Positions 24,901 to 37,654 of a stretch of DNA of 64,000 nucleotides are shown piece after piece. A program made the translations under genes and the position numbers. Under the pieces are notes generated by a model. It was not told the DNA's origin. It ran no database searches and worked only from the letters and a program-made list of their open reading frames with translations. Source of the stretch: Linepithema humile (taxonomy: Eukaryota > Arthropoda > Insecta > Hymenoptera > Formicidae); the NCBI RefSeq assembly GCF_040581485.1, contig NC_090134.1, positions 22,963,698-23,027,697 on the forward strand, given 5' to 3'. Every line of letters starts with the position of its first letter. Position 1 is the first letter of the stretch.

Positions 24901-25070
24901 TATCCCTGGAGAAGGTCGGTATTTTTTCTCTTCACACAAATATCGACAGTTTTTATCCTTTTAGTAACAAAAGATCAGGAAATACCGTTAGCACTCCTAT
25001 CATGAACAGTTCAATACATCTAACAGAGAGCTTATTAGATGCACAGTCGTTAATAACCGCAAACGACTGA
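21995..25070 (+). CDS. myotubularin-related pseudophosphatase, MTMR10/12 type
   Basis: Ten exons (21995-22057, 22217-22411, 22505-22660, 22884-23008, 23116-23268, 23358-23662, 23747-23893, 24060-24232, 24314-24484, 24597-25070) give 653 aa. A PH-GRAM domain occupies about residues 25-190 (LLPGEVLIAEAQ, GVLSVTNFKLTFIT). The myotubularin phosphatase-like domain follows, with FQGNRPPVWSWTN and the late block LRSVWDWREQF. Active myotubularins have a C-x5-R signature; here the matching place (exons 7/8, about residue 380) reads ILQESAGRDL, with no catalytic cysteine. It should therefore be a catalytically dead scaffold that binds phosphoinositides or an active partner on endosomal membranes. MTMR10, 11 and 12 share this loss; MTMR10 is the closest guess. 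Confidence 0.88.
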
Positions 25071-26858
25071 TAAGATGCTTTTTCAATACAGTTCAAAATG
25101 TACCTGATTATACCACACGTATCCTTTTCTAATCTGTCAATTCATGAGATAAAATATCATAGTAACTTATTTTTAAATTAAAGTTTTGTTAAATCAGTAA
25201 CAATGCTTAAAATGGCACAAAAAATTATCTTAAAGATTGCTGGTTGATACTTTTACTAGTTGTTATAATATCGATAAACCAAGAGAAAAACACCACAGAT
25301 ATTAAAATTTATTAATGGTTTTTCGATAATTTGCATAAATTACAATTAACGAGTTGTAAATTCAATTAACGAATTAAAATATTTTAAAATATATGAAGCT
25401 TGTTGCATCATTCAGAGCAGCTGCAGCATTTTCATGCAAAGCAATGAAAATATTTGTATATTTTTATGTTAAATTTCATATATTCTTACATACTCTTACG
25501 ATAGCGGAAACGTAACGAAATTAATTAAGTCAAGTAATTTTAAGGAACAATTAGAGAACATATATTTGTATATAAATGTCGATGTGAGTAAAAATAGATA
25601 ATCTTAATACTTTTTAGTACTGACATTTATACCGTTACAAACCGTTAAATAAAATTTACAGTTGAACAACAAATTTTTCATTGAATACTTCCTAATTTGA
25701 TATAATTTTATATATTTTGTATACATACATGCACACACACCTTTATGTTAAAATAGATTATTATTGTTTCGCTATTAATTTTCTTTTTATTTGTATTGTA
25801 TAATCTAGATGTATATATTTAGATATAATTTTACTTTTTAAATTACAACATATCCAAACATCTAAACATTCATCTAAAAATATTGCAATTTAAAAAATTT
25901 TACTAATAAAGTATCCTTTTTTAAATTTGTGTATTTTTTTTATGGAATGTATAGCTCTAAAAGTAATTTTTATTTTTACAAAAAAATCAAATATATCTAG
26001 TTTAAAAGTTTTTTTATTCCTTTTTCTTTGTAACATCATTTAAGTATTAATTTTTATCTCAATTTACATAATACTTTCTCGCTATTTCAAAACATGATTC
26101 GCACGTAATAATAGACATGCAATTTGGGCGAATTTTCATAAATTGCTTTTTAGGGACTTTTGAAGTAAAACTCACTATCTGTCTTCTTGAATTTGCATCA
26201 TTTTCATACGTCCATTTCTACCGAGGAAACTAATGTCTATGCACTGCAGCCAATAAGAAGGCGAAAAAGAGCATATCGATTTCCAAAGCAAACATTTTCA
26301 AGCATGTCTTAAGGATGGGACAAAATGGTGATGAATTTTCAGCTTGTTTAAGCATACCCTGAATTTCACATTCACAGTGATAACATTGTTCCAGGAACAG
26401 TCGCATTTTATGAATCGTCTCCTACGAAGCAGACGTCCAAATTGTCCGCAACAGTTGTGAAAAGTATAACGATATTCCGGCGTTATTTTGCGAACAGTTC
26501 AATACGCGTTTTCAATTTCCTCGAGTTTCATCACATAGCGACGGTCTATAGGAAGCAAGGGAATCAGACTGCGTAAGAACGCAGACGTTTCTCCAGTTCA
26601 ACGAAGAACAGTGGCACTCGGTTCAGCCGAGAGAGAAAGAGAGAGATTCGTCACAATGACTGCTGTGATTCTACGAAAATCACATCGGTGATGGTTACAA
26701 CGACAAAGTAGCGTGGTATCACCGATAGGTGACGTCGTAACATTGGATTTTGAAGATTACCTACATAACTGACAAGTCGTTTCAGCGGCTTAACAGGTGC
26801 GAACAGCCTGTGCTGTGTGTATACTTGACTTTTCATAACATCTTGAAAAGAAGTTGGC
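25071..26858. other. intergenic between MTMR-like gene and Vps4
   Basis: AT-rich to about 26100, where the 3' UTR of the MTMR-like gene must end. From about 26200 the base composition becomes more balanced, as expected for the promoter and 5' UTR of Vps4. No extra coding exon was recognised. Confidence 0.45.
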
Positions 26859-29344
26859 ATGGCTTCGGGAATATTGCAGGTAAGCTTTGCAGAATTCATG
26901 TACAACTTGAATTGGTTGTCTTGCCGGTTGGAAGAAAAATATTCTGTATTTGGATAATACGAGAGATGTTGGCAGATTTATAAAGCAATCGATGATTTTA
27001 CAGAAAGCTATAGAACTTGTGACAAAGGCCACAGAGGAGGATCGTAATAAGAACTATGAAGAAGCTCTGAGGTTATACGAGCATGCTGTTGAATACTTCC
27101 TACATTCGATCAAATGTATGTCTGACAATGAGTTTAATAATATCTAGTATTAAGAAAATATTTTATGACTTAACTTAATATGGTGCATTATTCTGATGTT
27201 TAATATACATAAAAGTAACAATACTTGTATGAAGTTACCATAATGAATATCTTTAACAATTGATATTAGACGAGACACATGGAGACAGAGCAAAGGAAAG
27301 CATAAGAGCAAAATGTGTGCAGTATTTAGAGAGAGCCGAAAAATTAAAGGCTTATTTGAAGAAGAGTAAGAAGAAGCCGGTTAAAGCTGGAGAAGATAAT
27401 TCTAAGAGTGAAGATAAGAAAAGCGACAGTGGTGACAGTGATACAGATAGTGATCCTGAAAAGAAAAAATTACAGAGCAAATTGGAAGGAGCTATAATCA
27501 TCGAGAAGCCAGATGTCAAATGGAATGATGTGGCTGGTCTTGACGGAGCCAAAGAAGCTTTGAAGGAAGCAGTTATTTTACCAATTCGTTTTCCTCATCT
27601 TTTTACTGGAAAACGTATACCTTGGAAGGGTATCCTATTATTTGGGGTAAGCAATTTAAAATCTAACAAATTTAATTACATGCAGTTCAATTTGATTCAA
27701 AATATTTTTTATGTATTTTTAATTTATTATTTAGCCACCAGGTACTGGTAAATCATATTTGGCAAAGGCAGTAGCGACAGAAGCCAACAACTCTACTTTC
27801 TTCTCTGTATCATCGTCGGATTTAGTAAGCAAGTGGTTAGGAGAGTCGGAAAAACTTGTAAAAAATTTGTTCGAACTAGCACGACAACACAAACCTAGCA
27901 TTATATTTATTGATGAAATAGATTCACTTTGCTCGTCACGTTCCGACAATGAATCAGAATCCGCAAGAAGGATAAAAACAGAATTTCTAGTTCAGATGCA
28001 AGGTATGCTTAAAAAGATCAATAATAGTATCTGCATCGTTTGCTTGTCCTTTGCCTATGAAGTAAATACGAATAAAAATTGTTCTACTGATGTTTTGTCT
28101 GCGTCTGATAGGTGTAGGATCCGATAACGATGGTATACTTGTGCTGGGTGCAACCAACATACCTTGGGTCCTGGATTCTGCGATCAGACGACGATTCGAA
28201 AAGAGGATTTACATTCCATTGCCCGAGGAACAAGCACGGGCTGTCATGTTTAAGATTCACTTGGGCAACACATCGCATTGTTTGACGGAAGAAGATTTTA
28301 GGAAATTAGCGGCCTCTACCGAAGGTTACTCTGGGGCTGATATAAGCATTATTGTACGAGATGCTCTAATGCAGCCAGTCCGACAAGTGCAAACGGCTAC
28401 GCACTTTAAGCGCGTTAAAGGGCCGTCACCGAAGGATCCTTCCATTATCGTTGATGATTTACTCACTCCATGCTCCCCTGGTGATCCAGCTGCTATAGAA
28501 ATGAGTTGGATGGAAGTAGAGGGTGATAAATTATACGAGCCACCAGTTACCATGGTAAGGGTAGTTTATAAATATAAATATGACTTGACTCTTTTCCATT
28601 CCTTCTTTTCTACATGATGTGGTTAAAAAGTTTCAGGACTGGGGGGGGGGGGGGGGGACACAAAAAAGTTTATAGTAAGCCTTTTTGTTGCTCTTAATGT
28701 TCTATGTAATCCCCATGGCATTAAATACAATCGGTAAGATGACAATGAATGTCTGAAATACGTTTTGGAATTCTTTTGATATTTTGATCACACATTTTTC
28801 AATATCCTTCAATCGCTTCTTTTTTAATTAATTAAATTTTGAGGAATAATTGGTAATTGGCTGGAATCTGGTCGGAACCTGCTTGACTACTCTTTTTGTT
28901 CCCCAAAATTAAATTGTGCTTAACAGAGGAGCGATTTGAGGATATTGAGAGAATATTGAGGACATCCAAGTTTGATCCATGAATTGAAGAAGATATCAAA
29001 AGATTTTCGATACGCTTTCTAGACATTCCATTGTTATCTTACCGAATGTATTGAACGTCATGCAGATTATGTAAAACATCATGTCAAAAGCAATAAAATC
29101 TTGTTATAAACTTTGGGTTTTTTCATTGATTCAGTCGTCGAACTTTTTCGACACTGCGACCATTACGTTTGCTATACGCCTACAAAATTATTTTAATATT
29201 GTTGTCTAATTTTTAATATATTGTATTGCTGTAATTTTTTAGAAAGATATGTTGAAATCGCTAGCAACGACCCGTCCTACAGTGAACGAGGAGGATATGA
29301 CAAAGTTAGAGAAATTTAAGGAAGATTTCGGTCAAGAGGGTTGA
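26859..29344 (+). CDS. Vps4: vacuolar protein sorting-associated protein 4 (AAA ATPase)
   Basis: Six exons (26859-26879, 27004-27115, 27270-27646, 27735-28002, 28112-28554, 29243-29344) give 440 aa, the normal Vps4 length. Vps4 hexamers use ATP to remodel and disassemble ESCRT-III filaments at endosomes, the midbody and the nuclear envelope. The N-terminal MIT domain covers about residues 1-75. An acidic, serine-rich linker follows (SDSGDSDTDSDPEKKK). The AAA domain shows Walker A GPPGTGKSYLAKA (split by the intron at 27646), Walker B IIFIDEIDSL, sensor GATN and arginine fingers RRRFEKR. The conserved C-terminal helix ends FGQEG. The start ATG at 26859 encodes MASGILQ just before the MIT helix. 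The fifth intron carries a poly-G run and a decayed foldback element. Confidence 0.97.
28641..28657. repeat. run of 17 G in Vps4 intron 5
   Basis: Homopolymer of 17 G directly before the foldback remnant. Its true length is uncertain in any assembly. Confidence 0.9.
28660..29125. mobile_element. decayed foldback transposon remnant
   Basis: The left arm (AAGTTTATAGTAAG, later CGGTAAGATGACAATGAATG) is matched in reverse by the right arm (CATTCCATTGTTATCTTACCG, then CTTGTTATAAACTTTGGG). The arms are about 130-200 bp with many mismatches and small gaps. No transposase frame remains. It fills most of the last Vps4 intron. Confidence 0.6.
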
Positions 29345-30181
29345 GGGATCCTTAAACTCTCTTGTAATCAAGTAAACAGATTTTTGATTCAACGAATATC
29401 TTTAGTTATACACGCTTGCCTTATTCCTTTAATATTTGACACTCGACAGTGTCTGCATGAAAAATATGCTCGGAAACGAGTTTATTACTCTTTTGTCGCC
29501 TCTTTACTTTCAATTTTTTCTTTTTCCAAACGCGACACGCAAAGTGGATACAATCTGGCATCGTGAGCTTATCGCTTGTTTACTTAGCGAAAATAATACA
29601 TAACTATAACTATATATATTACTAAATAAACTATATATATTTTGAGATAAAAAATTCTTAGATTTATCAAACAGTTAGAGACGAGAGATAGATTATTTTT
29701 TATTATAAAGTGCAAAGTAGAAAAAAAAATGTTGGTGACATGTTTACGCGAGGTATGGCAAATTCTGTGTTTAACGCATCACTATATAATCACTATGATA
29801 TGTACCTAACAAATTAATTGTACATCATATAGATTTTGCAGTTACTTCCTAACCACCTTTGATTATGATTTTAAAGCGTTCTCATGTATTATTCGATTAT
29901 TTAAATTCGGGACTGGGCTTACCAGTGATCGCGCTCGCGAAAAATTGGAATCGAATCGCATGGCTAGCCGATTTAAAAAAAGTTGGCTAATTGAAATCGC
30001 GGTAAGATAGCGCGAAAATATTATGTAATATATAATACATACGTATGCACTACTGATAATCAGAATGCTGTTTTCATGTAAATTGTTTTTATTGTTAACT
30101 AAATAAATAACAAGCTGTATACTGATTTACAAATAGATGATTTACAGCAGTATCGAAAAATAGCGAGAAATTGCGACAGCT
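29345..30181. other. convergent intergenic region, Vps4 / Pdp
   Basis: Should hold both 3' UTRs. An AATAAA-like signal is seen at about 29625. No gene or structured repeat was recognised. Confidence 0.45.
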
Positions 30182-32001
30182 TTAGGGAGGACAATGCCTA
30201 AGAAATTCCGAATCCATGTAAACAATTGTTACGGTGATGTCGTCGCGAAATATCCGTACCACTTCGCTCGGCAGAGTTAACAATTGCGACAACTTGGCGT
30301 GATCTATTCCGTATTCTGTTCCACCGAGAGCGTTCCTTAGTAAATGCGTCGCCGCATTGCTGTCGAGAGGTTTCTTCTTCAAGCCTTCCTTGCGTTGCAG
30401 CAACATCTCGTTTATGTCCGACAATTTCATATTTTTACGGGGTAATCTCAATGGACTGAGCGTAACTTTGCCGCTCATATGTTCACCCACCAAGCGCACA
30501 GCTTGCAAGGGCGAAATAAGATCCCACAATCCATCACTGGCAATTATGAGAAATTTGTCCCTAGGTGTCAGTCTGTGATACCTGACTTCTGGATTGGCCG
30601 TTAGGTATGGCGGCGTATGATAATTCGACGGAATCGCCGTCTCCCCGAGAACCGGCACCACGACTCTCTTCATGACGTCTTTACTCCACTTGTAGCGAAA
30701 ATCCCCTAGCGAGCGAAGCGGCGCCAATTGTCCGAGCAGTCTTTCCATTTTAATTACAGTCGATCTCTCGTTTGACGGATGCTCCGATAAGATTCTTTCT
30801 ACCTCAGTGCGATTATCAGCGTTATGTTCTACCGTCATCATTTTAGCTGACCATCCATCGTTTTCTAAACAATAATGACGTACAATTCATTAATGCGCGT
30901 GCATCATTTTTTAATACTACATACGACAAACAAAAAAAATAACGAAAGAGCACGGAACCTGACAGTACTCCTAAAACGGCTTTACAATCACCGACACCAG
31001 CGACGTGCAGATGAGGGCCATCTATGTGCGCCACAGCAGCCACCGCACCCGACATTGCGACAGCGAGAGTTCTCGCCGCGTCTTTCCTATTCAGTTGTAA
31101 TAGAGCTTCATTCGACAGATCATTGTCCAATCTGAGAAACGCATTTTCTAGAGCCCTTTCCATTTGAAACTCTTTTCGGGTATCCGATTGTAGCAAGTCT
31201 TTTACAAAATTTAAAAAACTAGCTTGGTAAAGATCTCTGATCTCGGCTACAAATTCTACTTTGTCATTGAAGGTTTCAAGTAATGCTAAGTTTCTGTCGG
31301 AACCAATGGAATTCAAGTATTGCTGCAGCAATTTTGGTGGTAATAAGCATGCCGATATATAATGGAACAGTCTTTTTGACACCACTTGTGCACAAGCACC
31401 ACCACCATGACCATCGAAAACACCCAATAATATACCTATGAATAAGAGATTGGAAATTTTATTATTGCAAGTGCATCTGCGGACATCTGTAAGAATTGAT
31501 TCAAATTATCGAAATCACCTTGTACACAATTTGTATTATTTGCCATCACTTTTTATTAGTTTTTATTGACTGATAAAATGACCAAACAATTGATTCGAGC
31601 AAGAAATTCACAAAGTGAGTATTTCTAAAAAATCAATCAGTTTTCCTTTTATACTATACCTTTTGTCAACAGACATTGAGCCTCCGATCGTGTATCTTCT
31701 ATAGGATTATTCGATGCCAACTGATTGGAATCATAATATTTTATAGAACTCGAACCAGAGAATTCTTTAGTATACTCGTTAGCTTGCAAAACGTTTGTGA
31801 CCTGTGACAAAACGACACGTATGATACGCGTGCACGAAAGAGAATTGATTTAAACTTGATAACTTTTACCTCTTGCGGTGTAAGTCGTGGTAATGCCATG
31901 TACAATCGCTGGAAGCTCCTGTTACCGCGAGGTTCGCTCGTTCGTATGCACACATGTCGGAAACTTTTTACGAAATCACAGCCAACTTTTTGCAAGACCA
32001 T
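30182..32001 (-). CDS. Pdp: pyruvate dehydrogenase phosphatase catalytic subunit
   Basis: Four exons (31870-32001, 31660-31801, 30959-31435, 30182-30864) give 477 aa. This PP2C-family, metal-dependent phosphatase acts in the mitochondrial matrix and reactivates pyruvate dehydrogenase by removing phosphate from E1-alpha. The N terminus (MVLQKVGCDFVKSFRHVC) is basic and fits a targeting peptide. PP2C motifs are in order: GVFDGHGGGACAQ (metal aspartate D99), GVGDCKAVLG, the ASDGLWD block, and DDITVTIVYMD near the end. Length and the PDP-specific LRSLGDFRYKWS motif separate it from other PP2C enzymes. It is head-to-head with the kinesin-8 gene. Confidence 0.95.
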
Positions 32002-32876
32002 CCTATTCTCCGAATCTCACGCAATTCAGCACCGTGCTAATAATCCTCCTTTCCGCCGCTTTTCCAACACATTTTTCATTTCTCTTATAGGTTAGAGATA
32101 TTAAAATAAACAATAGCGATTCTCAAATATACGTAAAAATTGGTGTTCCTTGTATCGTGTACAATTTACGTTATGAGTGTGATCGTTTTTCTAGTGTTAA
32201 TTCGTGCACATAAAATTCATAGCTCGTTTGATAACATCGACGAAAGTAAAATATCGAGTATGGTTCCACTGCGAGAGAGCTGTCGAGAACTCTATATAAG
32301 AACGACCGAAAACGACGAGAATCAGCAAGAACGGACACGCGCCGTTGTCTGCATCGGTCATGGAACTTAAAAGAGTTGAGAAGGGAAACATCTCTCTCCG
32401 TGAATATATACTTTGCATTGAAAATTCTTCTTTAACAAGTCTGAAAAAGAGCGATATTCCCTAGCATTTGAGTGTTTCACAGTTTGCGCTACTGCACACG
32501 TCATCGGCGTTCAAAATTGAAAATTGTAGCGTGACGCTAACGGCTTTCTGTGTGTCTGATTTAGTGGCGAGATTGTTCGTAAAGCTGTGTTGTTCTTTTA
32601 TTCATTTTCCTGCGCTTGTGCGACGAAACTCACTTTGAACAAAGCGTTCATGTATGCTGAATAAAAGGAGTATCGTTGGAAACGTTTGAAAGTTCTCGAA
32701 GCAACGGCTGATAGTGTCAGCGGCATCGGCGGTGCCGCGATGTTATGACAATGTAAGCTACTTATTGTTATTTTCCTTTTTTATTCGCCATAAAGCATGA
32801 TATTGAGATCTACAAAGCTCACAAATTAATAAAAACTATCGATATTTAGGTATTTGTAGCTTACCACGTCGAAACG
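32002..32876. promoter_or_regulatory. divergent promoter interval, Pdp / kinesin-8
   Basis: 875 bp between two genes transcribed away from each other. Both promoters and 5' UTRs should be here, and a kinesin 5' UTR intron is possible. No specific element could be assigned. Confidence 0.4.
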
Positions 32877-35624
32877 ATGGTTTTCAACAAGAAAGACTTC
32901 GGCAAGGCGTACTCGCCGAATAAAGTCAGGAAAGCGGAAAAGAAATTGTTATCGACTGTTAGATCGGCCAAGCCGAGCACAAGCGGCATTACGGCTGTAA
33001 AAACCGATGATTCTTCCGAAATATCGATTAAGGTGATTGTAAGAGTACGTCCCCACAATGAACGTGAGCTGCAAGATAATAGCAGAACAGTCATCGAAGT
33101 TGTGGATGACAGAATGCTGATCTTTGATCCAAAGGAGCAAGCAACGCCTTTCTTCTTTCACAATGTGGCGCAGAAGGGCAGAGATATGCTGAAAAGACAA
33201 AACAAACAGATGCAATTTATCTTTGACAGGATCTTCGACTCTACATCCACCAATGTTGATGTGTTTGAGGGAAGCACCAAAAGTTTAATTAGTAGTCTTC
33301 TGGAAGGTTACAATTGCTCTGTGTTTGCTTATGGCGCGACTGGTGCTGGTAAAACTCACACTATGCTAGGAAACAGAGAAGATCCTGGTATTACATATCG
33401 TACTGTGGCAGAATTATTTTCCGAAATTGAAAATCAGAGTAAACATCGTGAATTTAATTTGGGTGTATCTTACCTAGAGATATATAACGAGAATGTACAA
33501 AACTTGCTGCACAAGACTGGTCAGTTACATCTGAGGGAAGATGGTAGATGCGGAGTTGTGGTTGCTGGATTAGAACCAATCGCTATCCAAAGCGCTGAGG
33601 AATTATTGTCACTATTGGCAGAAGGTAATAAGAATCGTACTCAACATCCGACAGATGCAAACAAGGAGAGTAGTAGAAGTCATGCAGTTTTCCAAGTATA
33701 TATCAAGATGATCAATAAGCTGGATAGTCAAGTGCAGCGAGTCAAATTGTCCATGATCGATTTAGCGGGATCCGAAAGAGCTTCAGCAACTGGATGTAAA
33801 GGCGTAAGGTTTAAGGAAGGTGCTAACATCAACAAATCCTTATTGGCTCTTGGAAATTGTATAAATAATCTTGCGGATGGTATAAAACATATTCCGTATA
33901 GAGATTCCAAGCTTACTAGGTTACTGAAAGATTCACTCGGCGGTAATTGCCATACCGTTATGATAGCTAATATTGGTCCCTCCAGCCTTACCTATGAGGA
34001 CACGTATAATACATTGAGATACGCGAATCGGGCAAAGAAGATCAAATCAAACGCCAAGAAGAACGTGTCTTGCGAAATGCACGTCGCTGGTTACATCAAG
34101 ATAGTTGAGGAACAGAAAAAGGAAATAGATATTTTGAAATCAAAATTAGCAGCTTTTGAGAATGGCGCGTTGCAATCGACATTGGAAAACAAGCCAAATA
34201 AATTGTTGACGGATGTACACTGCAAACTGGCAAAATTCTACGATCAGAAAAAAGATTTGATTGAGAAGATGTTGGCCTTGGAAAGTTCTGATAAGATATT
34301 AGCCTGTAGAATACTTTACAAAAAGGATGCGGATGAAAGACTTCACAACCTGACAGCAGCTAATGATGTTTTGTTGCCAGAAGAACAAAACGCCAGTGGA
34401 AAGTTGCGCATTAACAAGTCTGTGCACCATTTCCAACGGCAAAGAGATTCTCTTAGAGTGCAAATGGAAGAAACATGGCAAGAATTATGTTCGATTGAAA
34501 TGGAGATACAGGAGATAACTGCTTCTCTGAAAAGCGAACCTCTTGATGAGAATCTGCAAAACAAACTGTCTTTACAAATTTCTGGGATTGAGAAATGTTG
34601 GATTTCCGGAATGCAACAACATGTGATGAAGCTCGGTGGTCTTATGCAATGCGAGAGGCACTCGATCAACACTATAACAAAAATGATGAGTAAAACTTTG
34701 CAGAATTACTATAATATGGTGAAAGGTTACGGAACAATGACTGATAAGATGCAACTAGAGTTTAAAGAATTAATCAAGTTGCTCGAAGGTTTTCGAAATA
34801 TTAAATGGTCCGATTCGGACATGGTGAACACTGCGGAAGATTTCAACGTCTTCAATTGTTTAAGTATGGCTGGAATGGATCCGTTGAATAATCCTATTCC
34901 AATAATTGTGACAGCATTGGAAACGAATGAGGAAGAACGTGATACTTGCAGTACAAATGTTTTGAATTGCACTTTCAATGCTGCGCCAAATGATAATAAT
35001 ATCGATAGTACCTTCAACATAGAGGATGAAAATAGTAGTCGTGAAAGTAATGAACAGAATGACAAAACTTTGAAGGAAGCTCCACGTGAGAAATCTGCCA
35101 TAAAAGGAATAGCTAGAAAGCGTATATTGTCCGATAAAAATAGTGAAAACGACAGCACACCATCTAAGCAGATAAAGAAGCCTGGAACAACTAATAAAAT
35201 GATTGTACAGAGTAATGATCGAATGGGCAAGGAGAACATGAATAGACAGAAGCCTATGAGTGCAAAGAATATCGCTATTTTGAATAAATTAAAGAGCAAT
35301 ACGCCTAATCTCATGTCGCTTTCATCCCGATCTAATAATAACCAAGAAGGGACAGATCTGGCTCTTAAGACGATGCGAAATAAAGAAAGACGCGGTCTTA
35401 TGACAACGCATCCATATTATAAACCAATTGCGGGAAAAAAGTAAGTAATTGAGAAGATTTAATATTCCGATTATCATTTTTATCAGAATAATGACTAGTA
35501 CTCTTCTGTGCGCGCGCACGTACGCACGCACAGAATATACATATATATTTTGTCTATTTATATAGTAATTGTTATTTATTATAGACCTGCTCCAGCCATA
35601 CCATCTACTAGAGTTCCCTGGTAA
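32877..35624 (+). CDS. Klp67A: kinesin-8 motor protein (Kif18A / Klp67A type)
   Basis: Two exons, 32877-35440 and 35585-35624, encode 867 aa. Reading through the first donor (GTAAGTAAT) would stop at 35444, but splicing to the acceptor ATAG at 35584 continues in frame to a tail ending STRVPW. Kinesin-8 motors walk to plus ends and limit microtubule length, aligning chromosomes in mitosis. The N-terminal motor covers about residues 50-400: P-loop GATGAGKT (153-160), switch I NKESSRSH, switch II DLAGSERAS, and the kinesin-8 block KRQNKQMQFIFD in loop 2. A neck follows (RAKKIKSNAKKN), then coiled coils (to about 640) and a disordered serine/asparagine- and lysine-rich tail with possible nuclear localisation clusters. 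Nearly intronless, unlike its neighbours. Confidence 0.95.
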
Positions 35625-36451
35625 TGTCAGACAAAAATTTGGTACCTGTATCTTTTGGACGCAAGATTCGGAGGATGTAATGATGAGTTGTAAAGATTAC
35701 GTTAAATAATAAGAATTCTAACAAGAGTCTAGCGAAGAAACCCGAGTGAAACGTATGTAGTTAAATTATCAATTTGATTACTTTTATCTTATATAGCGAT
35801 ACTATTGACTATATGCTTAAAGTAAAGTCAATCGTTTTAATAAATTGACTTGAATACAATTCTATATTTTTTAACTTAATAAAACTTAAAAAAAAAAAAA
35901 TATATATATATATATGAATATGATTGTGCAAGCAATATATTTCTGTACATCACAAAAGTCAAAATTTAACAAACAAATTTTGTAGTTTGTATTTAGTCTA
36001 CATTATGCGTTTGTATATGAATTATATTTTATAAAGGAAACTCAAATCGGCGCGAAGCTTGCGAATGCAAAGCGGAATATTGCGTAATCTTCATTTTATT
36101 AATTTCTCGTTTTTGTAAAACTACATTGTTCCGTGTTGTGTTAAACTATACAATCTGTCGTTACATTTTCCCTAACACACTGTGTACGACAGAGTTACAT
36201 TTAGAGATTTACATTGGACAACTATTGACAACTACAAAAATTAAATTAGGTTTTATATGTGCTAATAAGATACGACTTTACAGAGATTCTGTTGTGTCGA
36301 TTACCTGTATGTATTCTTAAGAAAAAAAAAAAAACAAATTATTTATAGATTTATTATTGCGTTAAAATCGCTTGTACAATGACAAGCAACAGAAATTGTT
36401 ATATAGAGAGTCACATGTAAACGGCAAAAAATTTAATGAGTATGTTATTAA
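35625..36451. other. convergent 3' region after kinesin-8
   Basis: Probably the kinesin 3' UTR and that of the small membrane-protein gene. Poly-A and TA runs at 35889-35917, and a poly-A run near 36322. No coding signal was found. Confidence 0.5.
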
Positions 36452-37090
36452 TTACTTCCTTTCTAGATCCTCGTTGAGATTTTCCTGAAAGTGCGCGCAT
36501 CGTTATATCATGCCATTTTACTACTATTTTTCACTTAATTTAGAGTACTCACGTATTCTCGCAAGGCACGTGACACGTGTGTCGAAAATTCCGGCAATAT
36601 CACGTCGGCCATGGTTGATTGTCGGCCACTGACTATCGTTGGCAAAATTGATCTTGAACGATCAAAAAGCGAAGCGAATGATTGCAGTAAAAACGCCAAA
36701 AATGCTAATGACGCCACCACACTGATGGGATCAAAAGTGCTAAAATGCATGTCATTTGTCATGTCGTTGACTATTGTCACGACTGATGGACTACGATTGA
36801 CTATTGACTAATTACGGCAACACTTACGGATAATAAGCTGGTGATGCGGACAAACCAAATCCACTGTGATAACTGCGCGCAAGATTCGATTGTTGCCTGC
36901 CGTAATTTTGAGAATTCGCATAAGGTAGAAACGATATGCTCTTGGACTCCGTCTTGTACGTATCCGATAAGTAACATAGAGGCGGATTTCTGCAAGATGG
37001 TACTTGGCTTATAGCGTCTGGTCTTGTTTGTCTTTGTATTTCACATAGAATGATGTCGAATGCACCAAGGAGCAATACAATCTTCAACAT
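36452..37090 (-). CDS. unrecognised small signal-peptide/membrane protein
   Basis: Three exons (36828-37090, 36553-36739, 36452-36484) give 160 aa. Phase is kept across both junctions, and the donors GTAAGTG and GTGAGTACT are strong. Residues 1-16 (MLKIVLLLGAFDIILC) look like a cleavable signal peptide. A polar segment with two cysteines (about 33 and 39) and many tyrosines and serines follows. A single hydrophobic helix lies at about 93-112 (ISVVASLAFLAFLLQSFASL), then a basic DRSRS. The tail is helical and charged, ending ENLNEDLERK. It suggests a type I membrane or secreted protein. The motif FDPISVVASLAFLAFLL gives an impression of an insect family of unknown function, but I cannot name it. 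If the last intron is not removed, the frame ends at 36535. Confidence 0.62.
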
Positions 37091-37654
37091 TTTTCTCGTT
37101 CTTAGAAGACCATTTAAACTTTGAATGATTATATCAGATTTATATCAGGTCTTTATATTATATGTTGGGATAAAACAAGAAAGACACATTAAAACATTTT
37201 AAGAACAAAATGCTTGTTATAATATTTAAGGGTACAAGCATTGCCGTTTTAGCGTGATATACACTATGCAGTTGAAATTTCTATTTTGCATCTCGAGAAT
37301 AAGGCGCGACTACACATCTTCGTAACACGCGTTCGAATATATCTATATATATAGATATATGTAAATATCGCAAAAGAGATGATAATAGACTTCTTTCCGG
37401 TCGATTCTTGACACGTTCCAATTGTTGATATTTTCTTTAAATTATGAAAAATTCGAATTTGATTACGGATAATTCAATTTTGATCTCGCTGAAACTGATG
37501 CGTTTCTTCTGCAACGAGGCGTAAAATTATGCACGGCAAATTGACATGTTAAGTAGGACACCGTTTACAGAAAGCACAGAAGAAAAAGAACGAGAAATAC
37601 AGCTAGTAAAAAGAAAGATTTGCACTTGGTTTGTTTCTACATTATATTCAAAGT
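37091..37654. other. intergenic, no gene seen
   Basis: Lies between the 5' end of the small membrane-protein gene and the 3' end of mS35. Contains a TATATAGATATA palindrome near 37340-37360. Nothing else was recognised. Confidence 0.45.

Noticed and set aside
34727..35314. 195-aa minus-strand open frame
   Set aside because: Antisense to the kinesin-8 tail; no splice context or protein-like motif.
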